Shown: positions 44,283-53,767, counted from the first letter of the stretch. The stretch: 64,000 bases of DNA from Pigmentiphaga sp. H8 (GCF_003854895.1 NZ_CP033966.1:5456001-5520000), one strand, 5' to 3'. Numbers and translations: made by a program. Notes: generated by a model from the letters alone, not told the origin.

Positions 44283-45560
44283 ATGCTTCAAACGTACGCG
44301 GAACGCCTGCTTGCCAACACCCTGAAAGACCTGGTCCGGCGCGGCACGCTGGACGTCACCCTGCCCGGCGGCCGCAGGCGCGCCTTCGGCGACGGCACCC
44401 CGCCGCGCGCCGCCATCCGCTTCACCGACACCCGCGCCGTGCTGGCGCTGCTGATGGACCCCGACCTGCGCATGGGCGAACTGTTCATGGACGAAAGGCT
44501 CGTGGTCGACGAAGGCAGCATCTACGACGTGCTGGAGCTGCTGCTGCGCGATGCCGACGCGGTCAAGCCCGGCGCCGCGGTACGGATGCTGGACGCGGTG
44601 CGCATGTCGATCCGGCGCTTCCTGCAGAACAACCGGCCCGGCCGCGCGCGCGCCAACGTCGCGCACCACTACGACCTGGACGACCGCCTGTACGCCCTGT
44701 TCCTGGACGACCAGCGGCAGTATTCCTGCGCCTATTTCGAACACCCCGGGCAAGACCTGGAGTCGGCCCAGCGGGCCAAGCAGCGCCACATCGCCGCCAA
44801 GCTGCTGGTCGAGCCCGGCCACCGCGTGCTCGACATCGGCTGCGGCTGGGGCGGCCTGACGCGCTACCTGGTCGAGGTCGCCGGGGCCGGCCGCGCCACG
44901 GGCATCACGCTGTCCGAGGAACAACTGAAAGGCGCGCGCGAACTGGCCGCCCGCGCCGCCCATCCCCAGGCCTACGACTACCGCCTGGAAGACTACCGCG
45001 CGACCCCCGGCCGCTTCGACCGGATCGTGTCGGTGGGCATGTTCGAGCACGTGGGCACGGGCTACCACGACGCCTTCTTCCGGAAATGCCATGAACTGCT
45101 GACCGACGACGGCGTGATGCTGCTGCATTTCATCGGCAACTCCGACGTCCCGGACTTCAACAATCCGTGGATAGAGAAATACATCTTCCCCGGCGGCCAC
45201 ATCCCTTCGCTGTCGGAATTCACGCCCGCCATCGAACGCTCGGGGCTGGTCGTCACCGACATCGAGGTGCTGCGCCTGCACTACGCCAGCACGCTGCGCA
45301 TATGGCGCGACCGCTTCCTGGCGCGGCGGGCCGAGGCCGTCGCGCTGTACGACGAACGCTTCGCCCGCATGTGGGAGTACTACCTGTCGATGTCGGAGAC
45401 GGCGTTCCGCTATCAGGACATCGCCATCTTCCAGGTGCAGCTGGCGCGGCGCCAGGAAAGCGTGCCGCTGACGCGCGACTACGTGGGCGAGCGCGAGGCC
45501 CGGCTGCGGGAGGCCGAGGCGCGCCTCGGCAGCCCTGGGCTCATACCTTCAGGAACATGA
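44283..45560 (+). CDS. cfa: Cyclopropane-fatty-acyl-phospholipid synthase
   Basis: This 425-residue enzyme methylates membrane lipid double bonds with S-adenosylmethionine. HHYDLDDRLYALFLDDQRQYSCAYF (about 128-152) and the SAM motif VLDIGCGWGG (182-191) are characteristic, as is the later GMFEHVG. It acts at the inner membrane surface, typically under acid or stationary-phase stress. Its end overlaps the convergent TauE/SafE gene by 20 bases. Beside a Crp/Fnr regulator it may be under that protein's control, but no site was identified in the 111-base gap. Confidence 0.93.
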   Translation: MLQTYAERLLANTLKDLVRRGTLDVTLPGGRRRAFGDGTPPRAAIRFTDTRAVLALLMDPDLRMGELFMDERLVVDEGSIYDVLELLLRDADAVKPGAAVRMLDAVRMSIRRFLQNNRPGRARANVAHHYDLDDRLYALFLDDQRQYSCAYFEHPGQDLESAQRAKQRHIAAKLLVEPGHRVLDIGCGWGGLTRYLVEVAGAGRATGITLSEEQLKGARELAARAAHPQAYDYRLEDYRATPGRFDRIVSVGMFEHVGTGYHDAFFRKCHELLTDDGVMLLHFIGNSDVPDFNNPWIEKYIFPGGHIPSLSEFTPAIERSGLVVTDIEVLRLHYASTLRIWRDRFLARRAEAVALYDERFARMWEYYLSMSETAFRYQDIAIFQVQLARRQESVPLTRDYVGEREARLREAEARLGSPGLIPSGT

Positions 45561-46278
45561 AGACGCTCATCGAGACGCCCACCAGCACCACGATGGCCCG
45601 CATCACGACGACCGGCACGCAGCGCGCCAGGCGTGCGCCGGCAAACCCGCCCACCGTCGCGCCCACGGCCATCACACCCGCCTCGCGCCACTCCACCAGC
45701 CCGCCCGCCACGTAGACCACGACGGCCACGACGGTCAACACGCCCGACAACAGGTTCTTCAGTCCGTTGATGGCGCTGAAGTCGCCGCGCTGGGACATGC
45801 CGAACAAGGCCAGCAGCATGATGCCCATGCCGCCGTTGAAATAGCCGCCGTACAGGCTCACGGCGAACAGGCCGGCCGCCGCGGCGCCGGGTGACAGCAT
45901 CCGCCCGCGCGCCATCCGCAGCATGAGGGGCGCGAACAGGAACAGCGCGGTGGCGAACAGCAGCAGCCAGGGCGCCACGTTCCGGAAAACGGCGCCCGAC
46001 GTCCAAAGCAGCAGCAGCGCCCCCGCGGTCCCGCCCGCCAGCGCGATGCCCGACAGGCCCGCGAGCGAGCCCGGCTCCGACTGCGCGATATCGCGCCGCA
46101 GCGCCCAGGCGCCGGTCAGATAGCCGGGCAGCAGCGCCAGCGTACCGGTGGCATTGGCCACCGCCGCGGGCATGCCCACGGCGACCAGGGCGGGCAGCGT
46201 GAGGAAGCTTCCTCCGCCCGCCGCGGCGTTGAGCATGCCGGCGCCAAAGGCGGCCGCCAACAAAAGCAGGTCCGACAT
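45541..46278 (-). CDS. TauE/SafE family membrane exporter
   Basis: This 245-residue protein has about eight hydrophobic helices and the TauE/SafE (DUF81) opening GAGMLNAAAGGGSFLTLPALVAVGMPAAVANATGTLALLPGY, repeated in weaker form at GGYFNGGMGIMLLALFGM. Members export sulfite, sulfoacetate or other organic anions. It follows the FAD oxidase gene after ten bases and is probably the last gene of that operon, where it could export an acid or a sulfur product. A run of G residues precedes its ATG. Confidence 0.88.
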   Translation of the reverse strand: MSDLLLLAAAFGAGMLNAAAGGGSFLTLPALVAVGMPAAVANATGTLALLPGYLTGAWALRRDIAQSEPGSLAGLSGIALAGGTAGALLLLWTSGAVFRNVAPWLLLFATALFLFAPLMLRMARGRMLSPGAAAAGLFAVSLYGGYFNGGMGIMLLALFGMSQRGDFSAINGLKNLLSGVLTVVAVVVYVAGGLVEWREAGVMAVGATVGGFAGARLARCVPVVVMRAIVVLVGVSMSVFMFLKV

Positions 46279-46288
46279 GAGTCCCCCA

Positions 46289-47524
46289 TCACCTGAGCCG
46301 TTGGCTCCGCAGCGGCGCGACGGCGCGCAGGTCCACGCGCGGATCGCGGCCGCCCGCCACGTCGGCGATGATACTTCCCGTCAGCGCGGCCAGCGTCACG
46401 CCCAGGTGGCCGTGGCCATAGGCCAGCAGGACGTGGGGCGCGGCCGGGGCCTGCCCCAGGATGGGACGGCTGTCGGGCACGGAGGGACGCGGCCCCACCC
46501 ATTTCGATACCGGTTCGGCATCCACGCCCTGGACGAACCGCTCCAGTCCGCCGAATACCGGCGCCGCGCGCGCATGGTCGGCCGGCGCGTCGGCCGGCGT
46601 GAACTCCGCGACGCTGGCCATCCGGATGCCCGCCGCCATGGGCGTCAGCGCCACCTTGCGTTCCACCATCAGCACCGGCATGCGCAGCGGGCTGCTGCCC
46701 GGCGCCAGCATGACGTGATAACCGCGCTCGGCCACCAGCGGGATGTCCACCCCCAGCCCCCGGGCCAGCCGGTGGGACCAGGCGCCGGCGGCCAGTACCA
46801 CGCGATCGGCGCGCAGGCGCCCGTCCTTCGTCCGCACGCCGCCGGCATCGATGCCGGTGGCCTCCGCCCGCAGGATGCGGCCGCCGAGTTCCTCGACGCG
46901 GGCGGCCAGGCGCCGCGCCAGCATCAGCGTATCGGTAACGTATCCCATGCCCGGTATCGACATCGCGCCGCCGATGCGATCGGTCAGCGCGGGCTCCATC
47001 GCCCGCGCCTGGTCCACGTCGAGCGGCGTGCACGCCACCCCCAGGCTGCGCCGCAGCTCATAGGCCCTATGCGCCGCGCGCAGCGCCGCCTGCGACCCGA
47101 ACACGTGCAGGGCGCCGGACCGGCGCACCAGATCGTTGCCACCGATGTCGTCCAGCACGGGCTGCCAGGCCTCCCAGGCCTGCGCCATCATCGCCGCCAT
47201 GGCGTGGGTCCCGACGCGCGCGCGCTCGGCGGTGCCCTGCGCCACGAAGCGGGCGAACCACGGCAGATGCCGGACGGCATAGCCGGGCCGCACGATCAGC
47301 GGGCCCTGGGGATCGCGCAGCATCCGGACCGTCTGCCCCAGTATGCCGGGCGTGGCCTGCGGGAAGATGGAAGCGACAGCGATGTGGGCCGCATTGCCGA
47401 AGCTCGCCCCTTCGCCCACGCCGCCACGGTCGATGACCGTCACGGCGTATCCGTCCCGCTGCAAGGCATGGGCGCAGGCCAGGCCCACCAGCCCCGCGCC
47501 CAGCACGACGACCGAACCGCTCAC
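46289..47524 (-). CDS. FAD-dependent D-amino-acid dehydrogenase/oxidase-like protein
   Basis: This 411-residue protein of the DAO family opens VSGSVVVLGAGLVGLACAHALQRDGYAVTVIDRG with the FAD dinucleotide motif, and has VLAAGAWSHRLARGLGVDIPLVAERGYHV and YGHGHLGVTLAALTGSIIADV, the DadA-type pattern. I chose the GTG at 47524 because AGGAGG lies eight bases before it; an upstream ATG at 47578 overlaps the peptidase stop as ATGA and cannot be excluded. Downstream of an aminopeptidase-like gene, it probably oxidises an amino acid to a keto acid. Confidence 0.85.
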   Translation of the reverse strand: MSGSVVVLGAGLVGLACAHALQRDGYAVTVIDRGGVGEGASFGNAAHIAVASIFPQATPGILGQTVRMLRDPQGPLIVRPGYAVRHLPWFARFVAQGTAERARVGTHAMAAMMAQAWEAWQPVLDDIGGNDLVRRSGALHVFGSQAALRAAHRAYELRRSLGVACTPLDVDQARAMEPALTDRIGGAMSIPGMGYVTDTLMLARRLAARVEELGGRILRAEATGIDAGGVRTKDGRLRADRVVLAAGAWSHRLARGLGVDIPLVAERGYHVMLAPGSSPLRMPVLMVERKVALTPMAAGIRMASVAEFTPADAPADHARAAPVFGGLERFVQGVDAEPVSKWVGPRPSVPDSRPILGQAPAAPHVLLAYGHGHLGVTLAALTGSIIADVAGGRDPRVDLRAVAPLRSQRLR

Positions 47525-47574
47525 TGGACTACCCTCCTGTCGCTGCGCGACATCCTCCCCGGGGGCGGGCGCGC

Positions 47575-48903
47575 TCATGCCCGAACCTCCGACCTGGCCT
47601 CGTTGCGCAGGCCGGCCAGGCTGTCCGCGCTCAGCGCATGCCACAGCACACCGGCGGCCAACGCGGTGGCGGTGCGCAGATGGTTCTCGTCCACCAGGGC
47701 CCGCGTATCGGCCGGCGTCAGCAGCAGGCGCAGCGCGCTGTCGGGTTCGTCGAAACCGGCGATCAGGCGCAGCGCGGGAATGCCGCAGGCCGCGAAATTC
47801 GCATGGTCGCTATTAGACATCAGCGGCAGATGCACCCCCAGCGTGCCGCCGGCCAACAACGCCCCCGACCGGGCGAACTCGCCCAGCCGCTCGAAGCCCG
47901 AGGTCAGCGCGGTCAGGCGCGGCGATCCCGCCAGCGAATCGAGGTTGACATTGAGCGCCATCGCCGCGCGCCGCGCTTCCGGCAGCGCCGCCAGCCATTC
48001 GCGCGAACCGTTCAGTGCCCATTCCTCAGCGCTGAACAGGCACACGGTCAGCCCCCGGCGCATGGCATGCATCCGGGGCGCGAAGGCGCGAGCCAGCGCG
48101 ATGGCCGCCGCCACGCCGGTCGCATTGTCCAGGGCGCTCTCCGCCAGGGGATGCCCGTCGATATGGGCGGACAGCACGACGCGCTCGTCCGGCCGCGCGG
48201 CCTGCCCGGCCGGCAGGTCGAGCACCAGCGTATCGGTGCGCGACTGCGGCAGGTCTTCGCCGACGATGCGCAGGCGCACGCGCGCCCCGGGCTGGCGCAA
48301 CGCCCGCCCTGCCTCGGCCGAGATCCCCATGGCCGGGATGCCCGGCCCGCCCGCGCGCCCCGAGGACCCCGACACCGGACCGATCCCCGCTTCGGGCTGG
48401 ACCACCAGCAGCGCGGCGGCGCCTGCCCGCTGGGCCGCGGCCAGCTTGACGCGGCGATGGACGGTCTGGGTCGAGAAGGGATACTCGTGCCGCACCATCA
48501 CCGCGTGTCCGCGTACGCCCTCGCCCGCGGCGGCGATCATCTCGGGCGTTCCTCGCCCCAGGTCCAGCACGGGCAGCTCGATGCCCGCGTCCGGCGTAAA
48601 GGCCGTCCCCAGCAGCGGAACGGCCTCCAGTTGCCGGCCATCGGACAGGTGCGTCAGGACCGCATGGTCGCACCGCCATCCGGCGTAAGGCGTGGACTCG
48701 CGCGCGACGGGTCCGAAGGCCGCCAGCTGACCTTCGCACCAGTCCTGCGCGGCGCGTTCGCTGGCGGTACCCGCCATGCGCCCGCCGTGCCGGCACAAGG
48801 CCTCGAAATCGGTCCACAACGCGTCGTCCCGCCGAAGGCGCGTGGCCATTTCGCCGAAGGCCGCCTGTTGGGCGGCCCATGCGCCGGTGTCGTCCCGCGT
48901 CAT
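47575..48903 (-). CDS. M28 family zinc peptidase with an inserted PA-like domain
   Basis: This 442-residue protein has the M28 ligand set: H247 and D249 in SAHIDG, D259 in ALDNATG, E293/E294 in FSAEEW, D322 in NVNLDS and H367 in NSDHANF. A PA-like segment lies at about 95-200, before the catalytic core. There is no signal peptide, so unlike many M28 enzymes it should act in the cytoplasm, perhaps as an amidohydrolase on an acylated amino acid or peptide. Both ends overlap neighbours as ATGA. Confidence 0.85.
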   Translation of the reverse strand: MTRDDTGAWAAQQAAFGEMATRLRRDDALWTDFEALCRHGGRMAGTASERAAQDWCEGQLAAFGPVARESTPYAGWRCDHAVLTHLSDGRQLEAVPLLGTAFTPDAGIELPVLDLGRGTPEMIAAAGEGVRGHAVMVRHEYPFSTQTVHRRVKLAAAQRAGAAALLVVQPEAGIGPVSGSSGRAGGPGIPAMGISAEAGRALRQPGARVRLRIVGEDLPQSRTDTLVLDLPAGQAARPDERVVLSAHIDGHPLAESALDNATGVAAAIALARAFAPRMHAMRRGLTVCLFSAEEWALNGSREWLAALPEARRAAMALNVNLDSLAGSPRLTALTSGFERLGEFARSGALLAGGTLGVHLPLMSNSDHANFAACGIPALRLIAGFDEPDSALRLLLTPADTRALVDENHLRTATALAAGVLWHALSADSLAGLRNEARSEVRA

Positions 48904-49571
48904 GCCAGGTGCTCGTCGAGGAAGTCCAGCGTGCGCTGCTGCGCCAGGGCCGCCGATTCCGCGTGGTAAAGGTCGCGCTGGTCGCAATTGAAGCCATGTC
49001 CGGTGGCGTAGAAGTGCACGGCCACCTCGGGCGCGGCGCGGCCCGGCTCCATCATCTTTTCCTTGGAGACCAGATGGTCGCGCTCGCCCCAATGCAGCAT
49101 CATGGGAATGCGCGGCGTCGGCTCGAGCACGGTGGGGATGGCGTTGCCGTAGTACGAGACCGCGCACGCGAATCCCGTGCCGCGCGCGGCTGTCACCCAG
49201 GCCGCCGTGCCGCCCCAGCAGAAGCCGACGATGCCCACCTTGCCGGCCTGGGCCGCGAACGCGCCGGCAGCCTCGATGTCCTTGACCGCGTCGTCCCAGT
49301 CGATCAGCTTCATCAGGGCCTGCCCCTTGCGGACGTCGTCGTCGCCATATCCCAGGTCCAGCCCCGGCTCCACGCGATCGAAGACGCTGGGCGCGATCGC
49401 CAGATAGCCCCAGCCGGCGTACCGGTCGGCCACGCTGCGCATGTGGCTGTTCACGCCGAAAATCTCGGGCAGGATGACCACGCCCGCGCGGGGCGCGCCC
49501 GCCGGCCGGGCCACGTAGCCGTCGAATTCGAAACCGTCCGCCGCGGTCAGGCGTATTCGTTCACCGCTCAT
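48900..49571 (-). CDS. Dienelactone hydrolase family protein
   Basis: This 223-residue hydrolase has the DLH triad C118 (GFCWGG), D165 (GERDHL) and H192 (ATGHGF), with E36 in PEIFGV, the residue that activates the Cys in true dienelactone hydrolases. AGGAGG lies just upstream of the ATG at 49571. Its stop overlaps the peptidase start. In this operon the enzyme may open a lactone or cleave an ester or amide rather than act in chlorocatechol breakdown, since no ring-cleavage genes adjoin it. Confidence 0.9.
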   Translation of the reverse strand: MSGERIRLTAADGFEFDGYVARPAGAPRAGVVILPEIFGVNSHMRSVADRYAGWGYLAIAPSVFDRVEPGLDLGYGDDDVRKGQALMKLIDWDDAVKDIEAAGAFAAQAGKVGIVGFCWGGTAAWVTAARGTGFACAVSYYGNAIPTVLEPTPRIPMMLHWGERDHLVSKEKMMEPGRAAPEVAVHFYATGHGFNCDQRDLYHAESAALAQQRTLDFLDEHLA

Positions 49572-49617
49572 CTTGCCTATCCTCCTTGTTAGCACGAACA
49601 CCTGTCGGTGCCGTCCA

Positions 49618-50586
49618 TCAATCCACTTTGATACCGGCCTGGCTGGCCACGTCGCGCCAGGCGGCGAATTCCTTGCTCATCAGGCCGGCGAAGGCCGCCC
49701 CGTCGCGCGTCGACGGCGAGACGCCCAGCGCCGCGAAGCGTTTCACGATGGCGGGATCGCGCACGGCCGCCGCCACCGCCTTCGCGATGCGGGCCGAGAT
49801 GTCGGCGGGCAACCCCGCCGGCGCGATCACCCCCCACCAGTTCAGGACGTGCACGCCCTGCACCCCCAGCCGGTCGAACGTGGGGATCTCGGGAAAATCC
49901 TTCAGCGGCTCGGGCGACGCGACGGCCAGCGGCCGCAGGCGCCCGTTCTTGACCAGCGGCATGCCGGAAGCGGTGCTGGTGAAAATGGCGTCCACCTGCC
50001 CGGCGATCGTCTCGTTCATGGCGGGCCCCGACCCGCGGTACGGCACGCTGACCAGCGTGGTCTTGGTGCGCAGCTGGAGCAGTTCGGCGGCCAGGTGGCC
50101 CAGCGAGCCGGGGCCGGCGTTGGCGATGTTCACGGGGCGATCGTGCGCCTGCTTGAGAAACGACGGCAGGTCGGCCGCGCCCGAGGCGGGTACGAACAGC
50201 ACCAGCGGCGCGGACCCCACCTGGGCGATGGCGGAGAAATCCTTGGCCACGTCGTAGCCGGGCGACGTATGACGCACCGCGGCGTTGAGCACCAGCGCCA
50301 CGTCGGCCAGCATGATCGTGTAGCCGTCCGGCGCGGACCGCGCCAGCTGCGTGGCGGCGATCGCCGTGTTCGCGCCGGCGCGGTTGATGACGACGACCGA
50401 TACGCCCAGCTCCTTCTGCAACTGCGGCGCCAGCGCCCTGACGACGATGTCGGAGGCGCCGCCCGGAGCGTAGGGCACGACGAACTCGATGGGCCGGGAC
50501 GGATAGGAATCGGCCACGGCGGGGGCGGCGGCCAAGGCGCCTGCCGCGCTCGCGATGCAAAGACGGAGAATGGAAAGGGCACGCAT
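49618..50586 (-). CDS. Bug receptor heading the hydrolase-peptidase-oxidase operon
   Basis: This 322-residue receptor has the signal peptide MRALSILRLCIASAAGALAAAPAVAD, then SYPSRPIEFVVPYAPGGASDIVVRAL and VSVPYRGSGPAMNETIAGQVD. It is the first gene of the operon reading toward 45541, with the LysR gene 78 bases upstream on the same strand. Its ligand is presumably the peptide-like or lactone acid processed by the following enzymes. Confidence 0.9.
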   Translation of the reverse strand: MRALSILRLCIASAAGALAAAPAVADSYPSRPIEFVVPYAPGGASDIVVRALAPQLQKELGVSVVVINRAGANTAIAATQLARSAPDGYTIMLADVALVLNAAVRHTSPGYDVAKDFSAIAQVGSAPLVLFVPASGAADLPSFLKQAHDRPVNIANAGPGSLGHLAAELLQLRTKTTLVSVPYRGSGPAMNETIAGQVDAIFTSTASGMPLVKNGRLRPLAVASPEPLKDFPEIPTFDRLGVQGVHVLNWWGVIAPAGLPADISARIAKAVAAAVRDPAIVKRFAALGVSPSTRDGAAFAGLMSKEFAAWRDVASQAGIKVD

Positions 50587-50664
50587 GTCACGGACGCCTG
50601 GAAAAATGAGAGGCGCCACATTAAGTTCCGCTCCATGGAGGGTCAAACGAAAACTTCGGAACCC

Positions 50665-51606
50665 TCATTCCGCCATGGAATACCCCGAATCCAGATGCTT
50701 CTGTATGCGCATCTGCGTCGCTTCGGCCTCGGGCAGCATCCAGTCCAGAAACCGTTCCCTGGCCGCGCCATGGCCGGCGCCCGTGGGCAGCACGGCGTGA
50801 TAGGCATGCCGCGTCCGCACGCACTCGCCCAACGGGCGCACCAGGCGGCCGCTTTCGAGCTGGTCCAGCACCAGGAACAGCGGGCATATCGCCACGCCCA
50901 GCCCGGCCACCACCGCCGGGATCAGCACCGAGAACCCTTCGAACAAGAGGCCGCTGCCGACGCGCGGCGTCCAGGCCGGCGCCACGCTCGCGCTCCATTC
51001 CTTCCAGTCATAACCCCGCTGCGCGCGGTGCAGCACGGGCAGGGCCTGGATCTGCCGCAGCGTGGCGCGCGTGTCCCCCAGCAGATCGGGACTGGCCACC
51101 AGCGCCATTTCGCGTCCCAGCAGCCGGATCGCCCGGGCGTCGGGCCATCGTCCGGCCCCGACCCGCACCTCCAGGTCGAAGCGCTCGGTTACCGGCGAGA
51201 AATCCGGCAGGCGCGGACGGACCACCAGACGGGTGCCGGGCGCCCGCTCGCGGAAACCCGGCAGGCGGGGAATCAGCCAGTACGAGGCGAACGCCGGCGA
51301 CGCGGAAATCTCCACCGCGGCGGCGGGCGTTTTCTCGCCGGCCACCTCCTGCGCGATCGCCATGCCGTCCTGCAGCATGGCCAGCGCATCGCTGGCGTGC
51401 GCGAGGTAGGCATGGCCGGCGGGCGTCAACGCCAGCAGCTTGCCGGAACGCACGAACAACCGGCATCCCAGCTGCTCCTCCAGCGCCTGCACCTGCTTGC
51501 TGACGGCGCTCTGGGTCAGGCACAGCGTATCGGCCGCGCGGGTGAAGCTGTTGCAGCGGGCGACCTCGATGAAGGCGCGCAGCACCGGTACGGAAGGAAT
51601 GTTCAT
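50665..51606 (-). CDS. LysR family regulator (GcvA-like)
   Basis: This 313-residue regulator starts MNIPSVPVLRAFIEVARCNSFTRAADTLCLTQSAVSKQVQALEEQLG, close in pattern to GcvA/AmpR-type LysR proteins, and has the effector domain ending RFLDWMLPEAE. It lies upstream of the Bug operon on the same strand and is divergent from the glutamate-cyclase-like gene, so it could control both sides. A dyad with LysR geometry lies 25 bases before its start. Confidence 0.9.
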   Translation of the reverse strand: MNIPSVPVLRAFIEVARCNSFTRAADTLCLTQSAVSKQVQALEEQLGCRLFVRSGKLLALTPAGHAYLAHASDALAMLQDGMAIAQEVAGEKTPAAAVEISASPAFASYWLIPRLPGFRERAPGTRLVVRPRLPDFSPVTERFDLEVRVGAGRWPDARAIRLLGREMALVASPDLLGDTRATLRQIQALPVLHRAQRGYDWKEWSASVAPAWTPRVGSGLLFEGFSVLIPAVVAGLGVAICPLFLVLDQLESGRLVRPLGECVRTRHAYHAVLPTGAGHGAARERFLDWMLPEAEATQMRIQKHLDSGYSMAE

Positions 51607-51630
51607 GATGAAGGACGTTGGCGGCGCTGC

Positions 51631-51645
51631 ATAATATTTGCTTAT
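51631..51645. promoter_or_regulatory. LysR-type T-N11-A box
   Basis: ATAA-TATTTGC-TTAT is an inverted repeat with T and A exactly 11 bases apart, the standard LysR core. It overlaps TATCGATA at 51643-51650. It lies in the 127-base divergent promoter region between the LysR gene and the glutamate-cyclase-like gene. Confidence 0.5.
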
Positions 51646-51733
51646 CGATAGCGCCGAGAATTCGATTATGCCGTCCGACGCGCTACGACCCAGAATGGCT
51701 CCAGTCTAATCCAGAGCCATCCGGGAGCCTCCG

Positions 51734-52771
51734 ATGCCGGACATCATCGGCGAATACGTCGACCGTCTCGTCACGGTCGAAATGCGCAACCGCGCAATGA
51801 ACCACAACATCATCGGCCCGATCTACGACCGGGCGCGCGCCGAAGGCGGCGGCCGGCCGATCAGCGCGCGCGCCGCGCAGGCCCTGTTCGATGCCGTGCG
51901 CCCCGGCGACCGCGTCCTGATCGTGACCGGCGCCGGCTACGCGCCCGAGGCGCCCAACGGCGAGAGCGACGGCCCGCCCGGCGCGGCGGCCCTGGCCCAT
52001 GCCCTGTTCTGGGGCCTGCAGGCGGTGCCGGTGTTCGTGACCGAACCCTGCCACGCCCCGCCGGTCGTGGCCAGCAGCCAGGCCGCCGGCATCATGGTGC
52101 GCGACTTTGCGCTATGCCGCGACCGCCGGATGGGCGCCGCGCTGGCGACCTCGCCCCAGAGCCAGGACGAGGTGCAGGCCTGGGCCGCCGGCCTGCTGGA
52201 CGACTACCGGCCCCGGGCCATCGTGTCGATCGAACGCCTGGGGCCCAACGAGCACGGGCTGATCCACTATTCCACGGGGGTGCGGCCCCAGTCGTGCGTC
52301 GACCTTTCGCCGCTCTTCGCGCAGGCCGCGGAGCGCGAAATCCTGTCCATCGGCATCGGCGACAACGGCAACGAGATCGGCTTCGGCCGGATCTTCGACT
52401 TCATGAAATCCTTCCACCCCTACGGCCGGCGCTGCCAGTACGAAGGCGGGGTAGGTGTGCCGACCACGGTCGCGACCGACATCTTCCTGCCGGCCTCGAT
52501 TTCCAACTGGGGCGCCTACGGGCTGTGCGCCATGCTGGCCTTCCTGTGCCGCCGGCTCGACGTCCTGTACACGCCCGCCATCGAGCGCGACGTGCTGCGC
52601 GCCTGCCTGGACGCGGGCGGCTGGGAGATGCGCTATTGCACCTCGCGCTTCATCGTCGATGGCACCGAAGGCGAAAGCTCGATGGCGATCATCCAGCTTC
52701 TGCGCGACATGGTGCGCGTCAACATCGCGCCGCCCGACCGCGGCCTGTCCCACGGCACGCTCGACCGCTAG
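51734..52771 (+). CDS. D-glutamate cyclase-like protein (DUF4392 family)
   Basis: This 345-residue protein matches the C-terminal cyclase domain of mammalian D-glutamate cyclase: VLIVTGAG at 61-68, SIERLGPN at 165-172 and IGDNGNEIGFG at 208-218 (IGDGGNEIGMG in the family). The known reaction of the family is D-glutamate to 5-oxoproline plus water. GGGAGCC precedes the ATG. Behind it come a Bug receptor and a racemase-superfamily enzyme, so a pathway for a D-amino acid or related dicarboxylate is likely. The Asn in place of Gly in the GDGGNE motif is a small deviation. Confidence 0.82.
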   Translation: MPDIIGEYVDRLVTVEMRNRAMNHNIIGPIYDRARAEGGGRPISARAAQALFDAVRPGDRVLIVTGAGYAPEAPNGESDGPPGAAALAHALFWGLQAVPVFVTEPCHAPPVVASSQAAGIMVRDFALCRDRRMGAALATSPQSQDEVQAWAAGLLDDYRPRAIVSIERLGPNEHGLIHYSTGVRPQSCVDLSPLFAQAAEREILSIGIGDNGNEIGFGRIFDFMKSFHPYGRRCQYEGGVGVPTTVATDIFLPASISNWGAYGLCAMLAFLCRRLDVLYTPAIERDVLRACLDAGGWEMRYCTSRFIVDGTEGESSMAIIQLLRDMVRVNIAPPDRGLSHGTLDR

Positions 52772-52795
52772 ATTTCTACCTCGGGAGAATCCGAC

Positions 52796-53767
52796 ATGTC
52801 TGCTTCGTTCAGGCGCATCGCCGCCTGCCTGTCCCTCACGCTGGGCGCACTGGGCACCGCCCACGCCCAGACGCCCGCCTCCGGCCGTCCGCTGCGCATC
52901 GTCGTTCCCTACGCCTCGGGCGGCCTGGCCGACATCACGGCGCGGCTGCTGTCCGAACACCTGACCGCGCGGCTGCACCAGCCCGTGGTGGTGGAAAACA
53001 AACCGGGCGCCAATGGCGCGATCGGCACGGCGCAGGTCGCCAAGGCCGCGCCCGACGGCAATACGCTGGTGTACGTCGTCAGCTCGCACGTCTTCGGCCG
53101 CGCGCTCGTCCCCGACCTGCCCTTCGACCCCATCAAGGACTTCGCGCCCGTCACGCTGGCGACGCGCACGGCGATGGTGCTGGTGGCCTCGCCTTCGCTG
53201 CCGGTGAACAACGTGCCTGAACTGGTGGCCTACGTGCGCGCCCGGCCGAACCAGCTCGCCTTCGCCTCGGCCGGCAACGGCAGCAACGTCCACGTCTTCG
53301 GCCAGTGGTTCGCCGACCTGGCCGGACTCAAGATGACCCACGTTCCCTACAAGGGCAGCGCGGCGGCGCACATGGACCTCATCGCGGGCCGCACGCAGAT
53401 CGTGTTCGACACGCTGGGCGCCGTGCAGCCGCACGTGGCCGCGGGCAACCTCAAGATCCTGGCCGCGGGCGCCGACCGGCTCCCTCGGTATCCGGACATC
53501 CCCACGGTGGCCGAGGCCGGCTATCCGGGATTCCGCGCCGAATCCTGGGGTGCGGTGCTGGCGCCGGCCGGCACTCCGGCCGCCCGCATCGACCAGCTCA
53601 ATCGCGAGATCGTGGCGACCCTGAAGCTGCCGGAGGTCCGCAAGCGCCTCGAGGACGCCGGCGCGCAAGTGGTCGGCAGCACGCCCGCCGAACTGGGCCA
53701 GATCCTGGTAGCCGAGGAAAAGAAATACGGCGAACTGATCCGCAGCATGGGGATACGGCTCGAATGA
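52796..53767 (+). CDS. Bug receptor of the glutamate-cyclase cluster
   Basis: This 323-residue receptor has the signal peptide MSASFRRIAACLSLTLGALGTAHAQ, then RPLRIVVPYASGGLADITARL and HVPYKGSAAAHMDLIAGRT. CGGGAGAA lies before the ATG. It sits 24 bases after the cyclase-like gene and 26 bases before the racemase-family gene. Known Bug receptors include binders of aspartate, glutamate and pyroglutamate-like acids (BugD, BugE), which would fit this context. Confidence 0.9.
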   Translation: MSASFRRIAACLSLTLGALGTAHAQTPASGRPLRIVVPYASGGLADITARLLSEHLTARLHQPVVVENKPGANGAIGTAQVAKAAPDGNTLVYVVSSHVFGRALVPDLPFDPIKDFAPVTLATRTAMVLVASPSLPVNNVPELVAYVRARPNQLAFASAGNGSNVHVFGQWFADLAGLKMTHVPYKGSAAAHMDLIAGRTQIVFDTLGAVQPHVAAGNLKILAAGADRLPRYPDIPTVAEAGYPGFRAESWGAVLAPAGTPAARIDQLNREIVATLKLPEVRKRLEDAGAQVVGSTPAELGQILVAEEKKYGELIRSMGIRLE

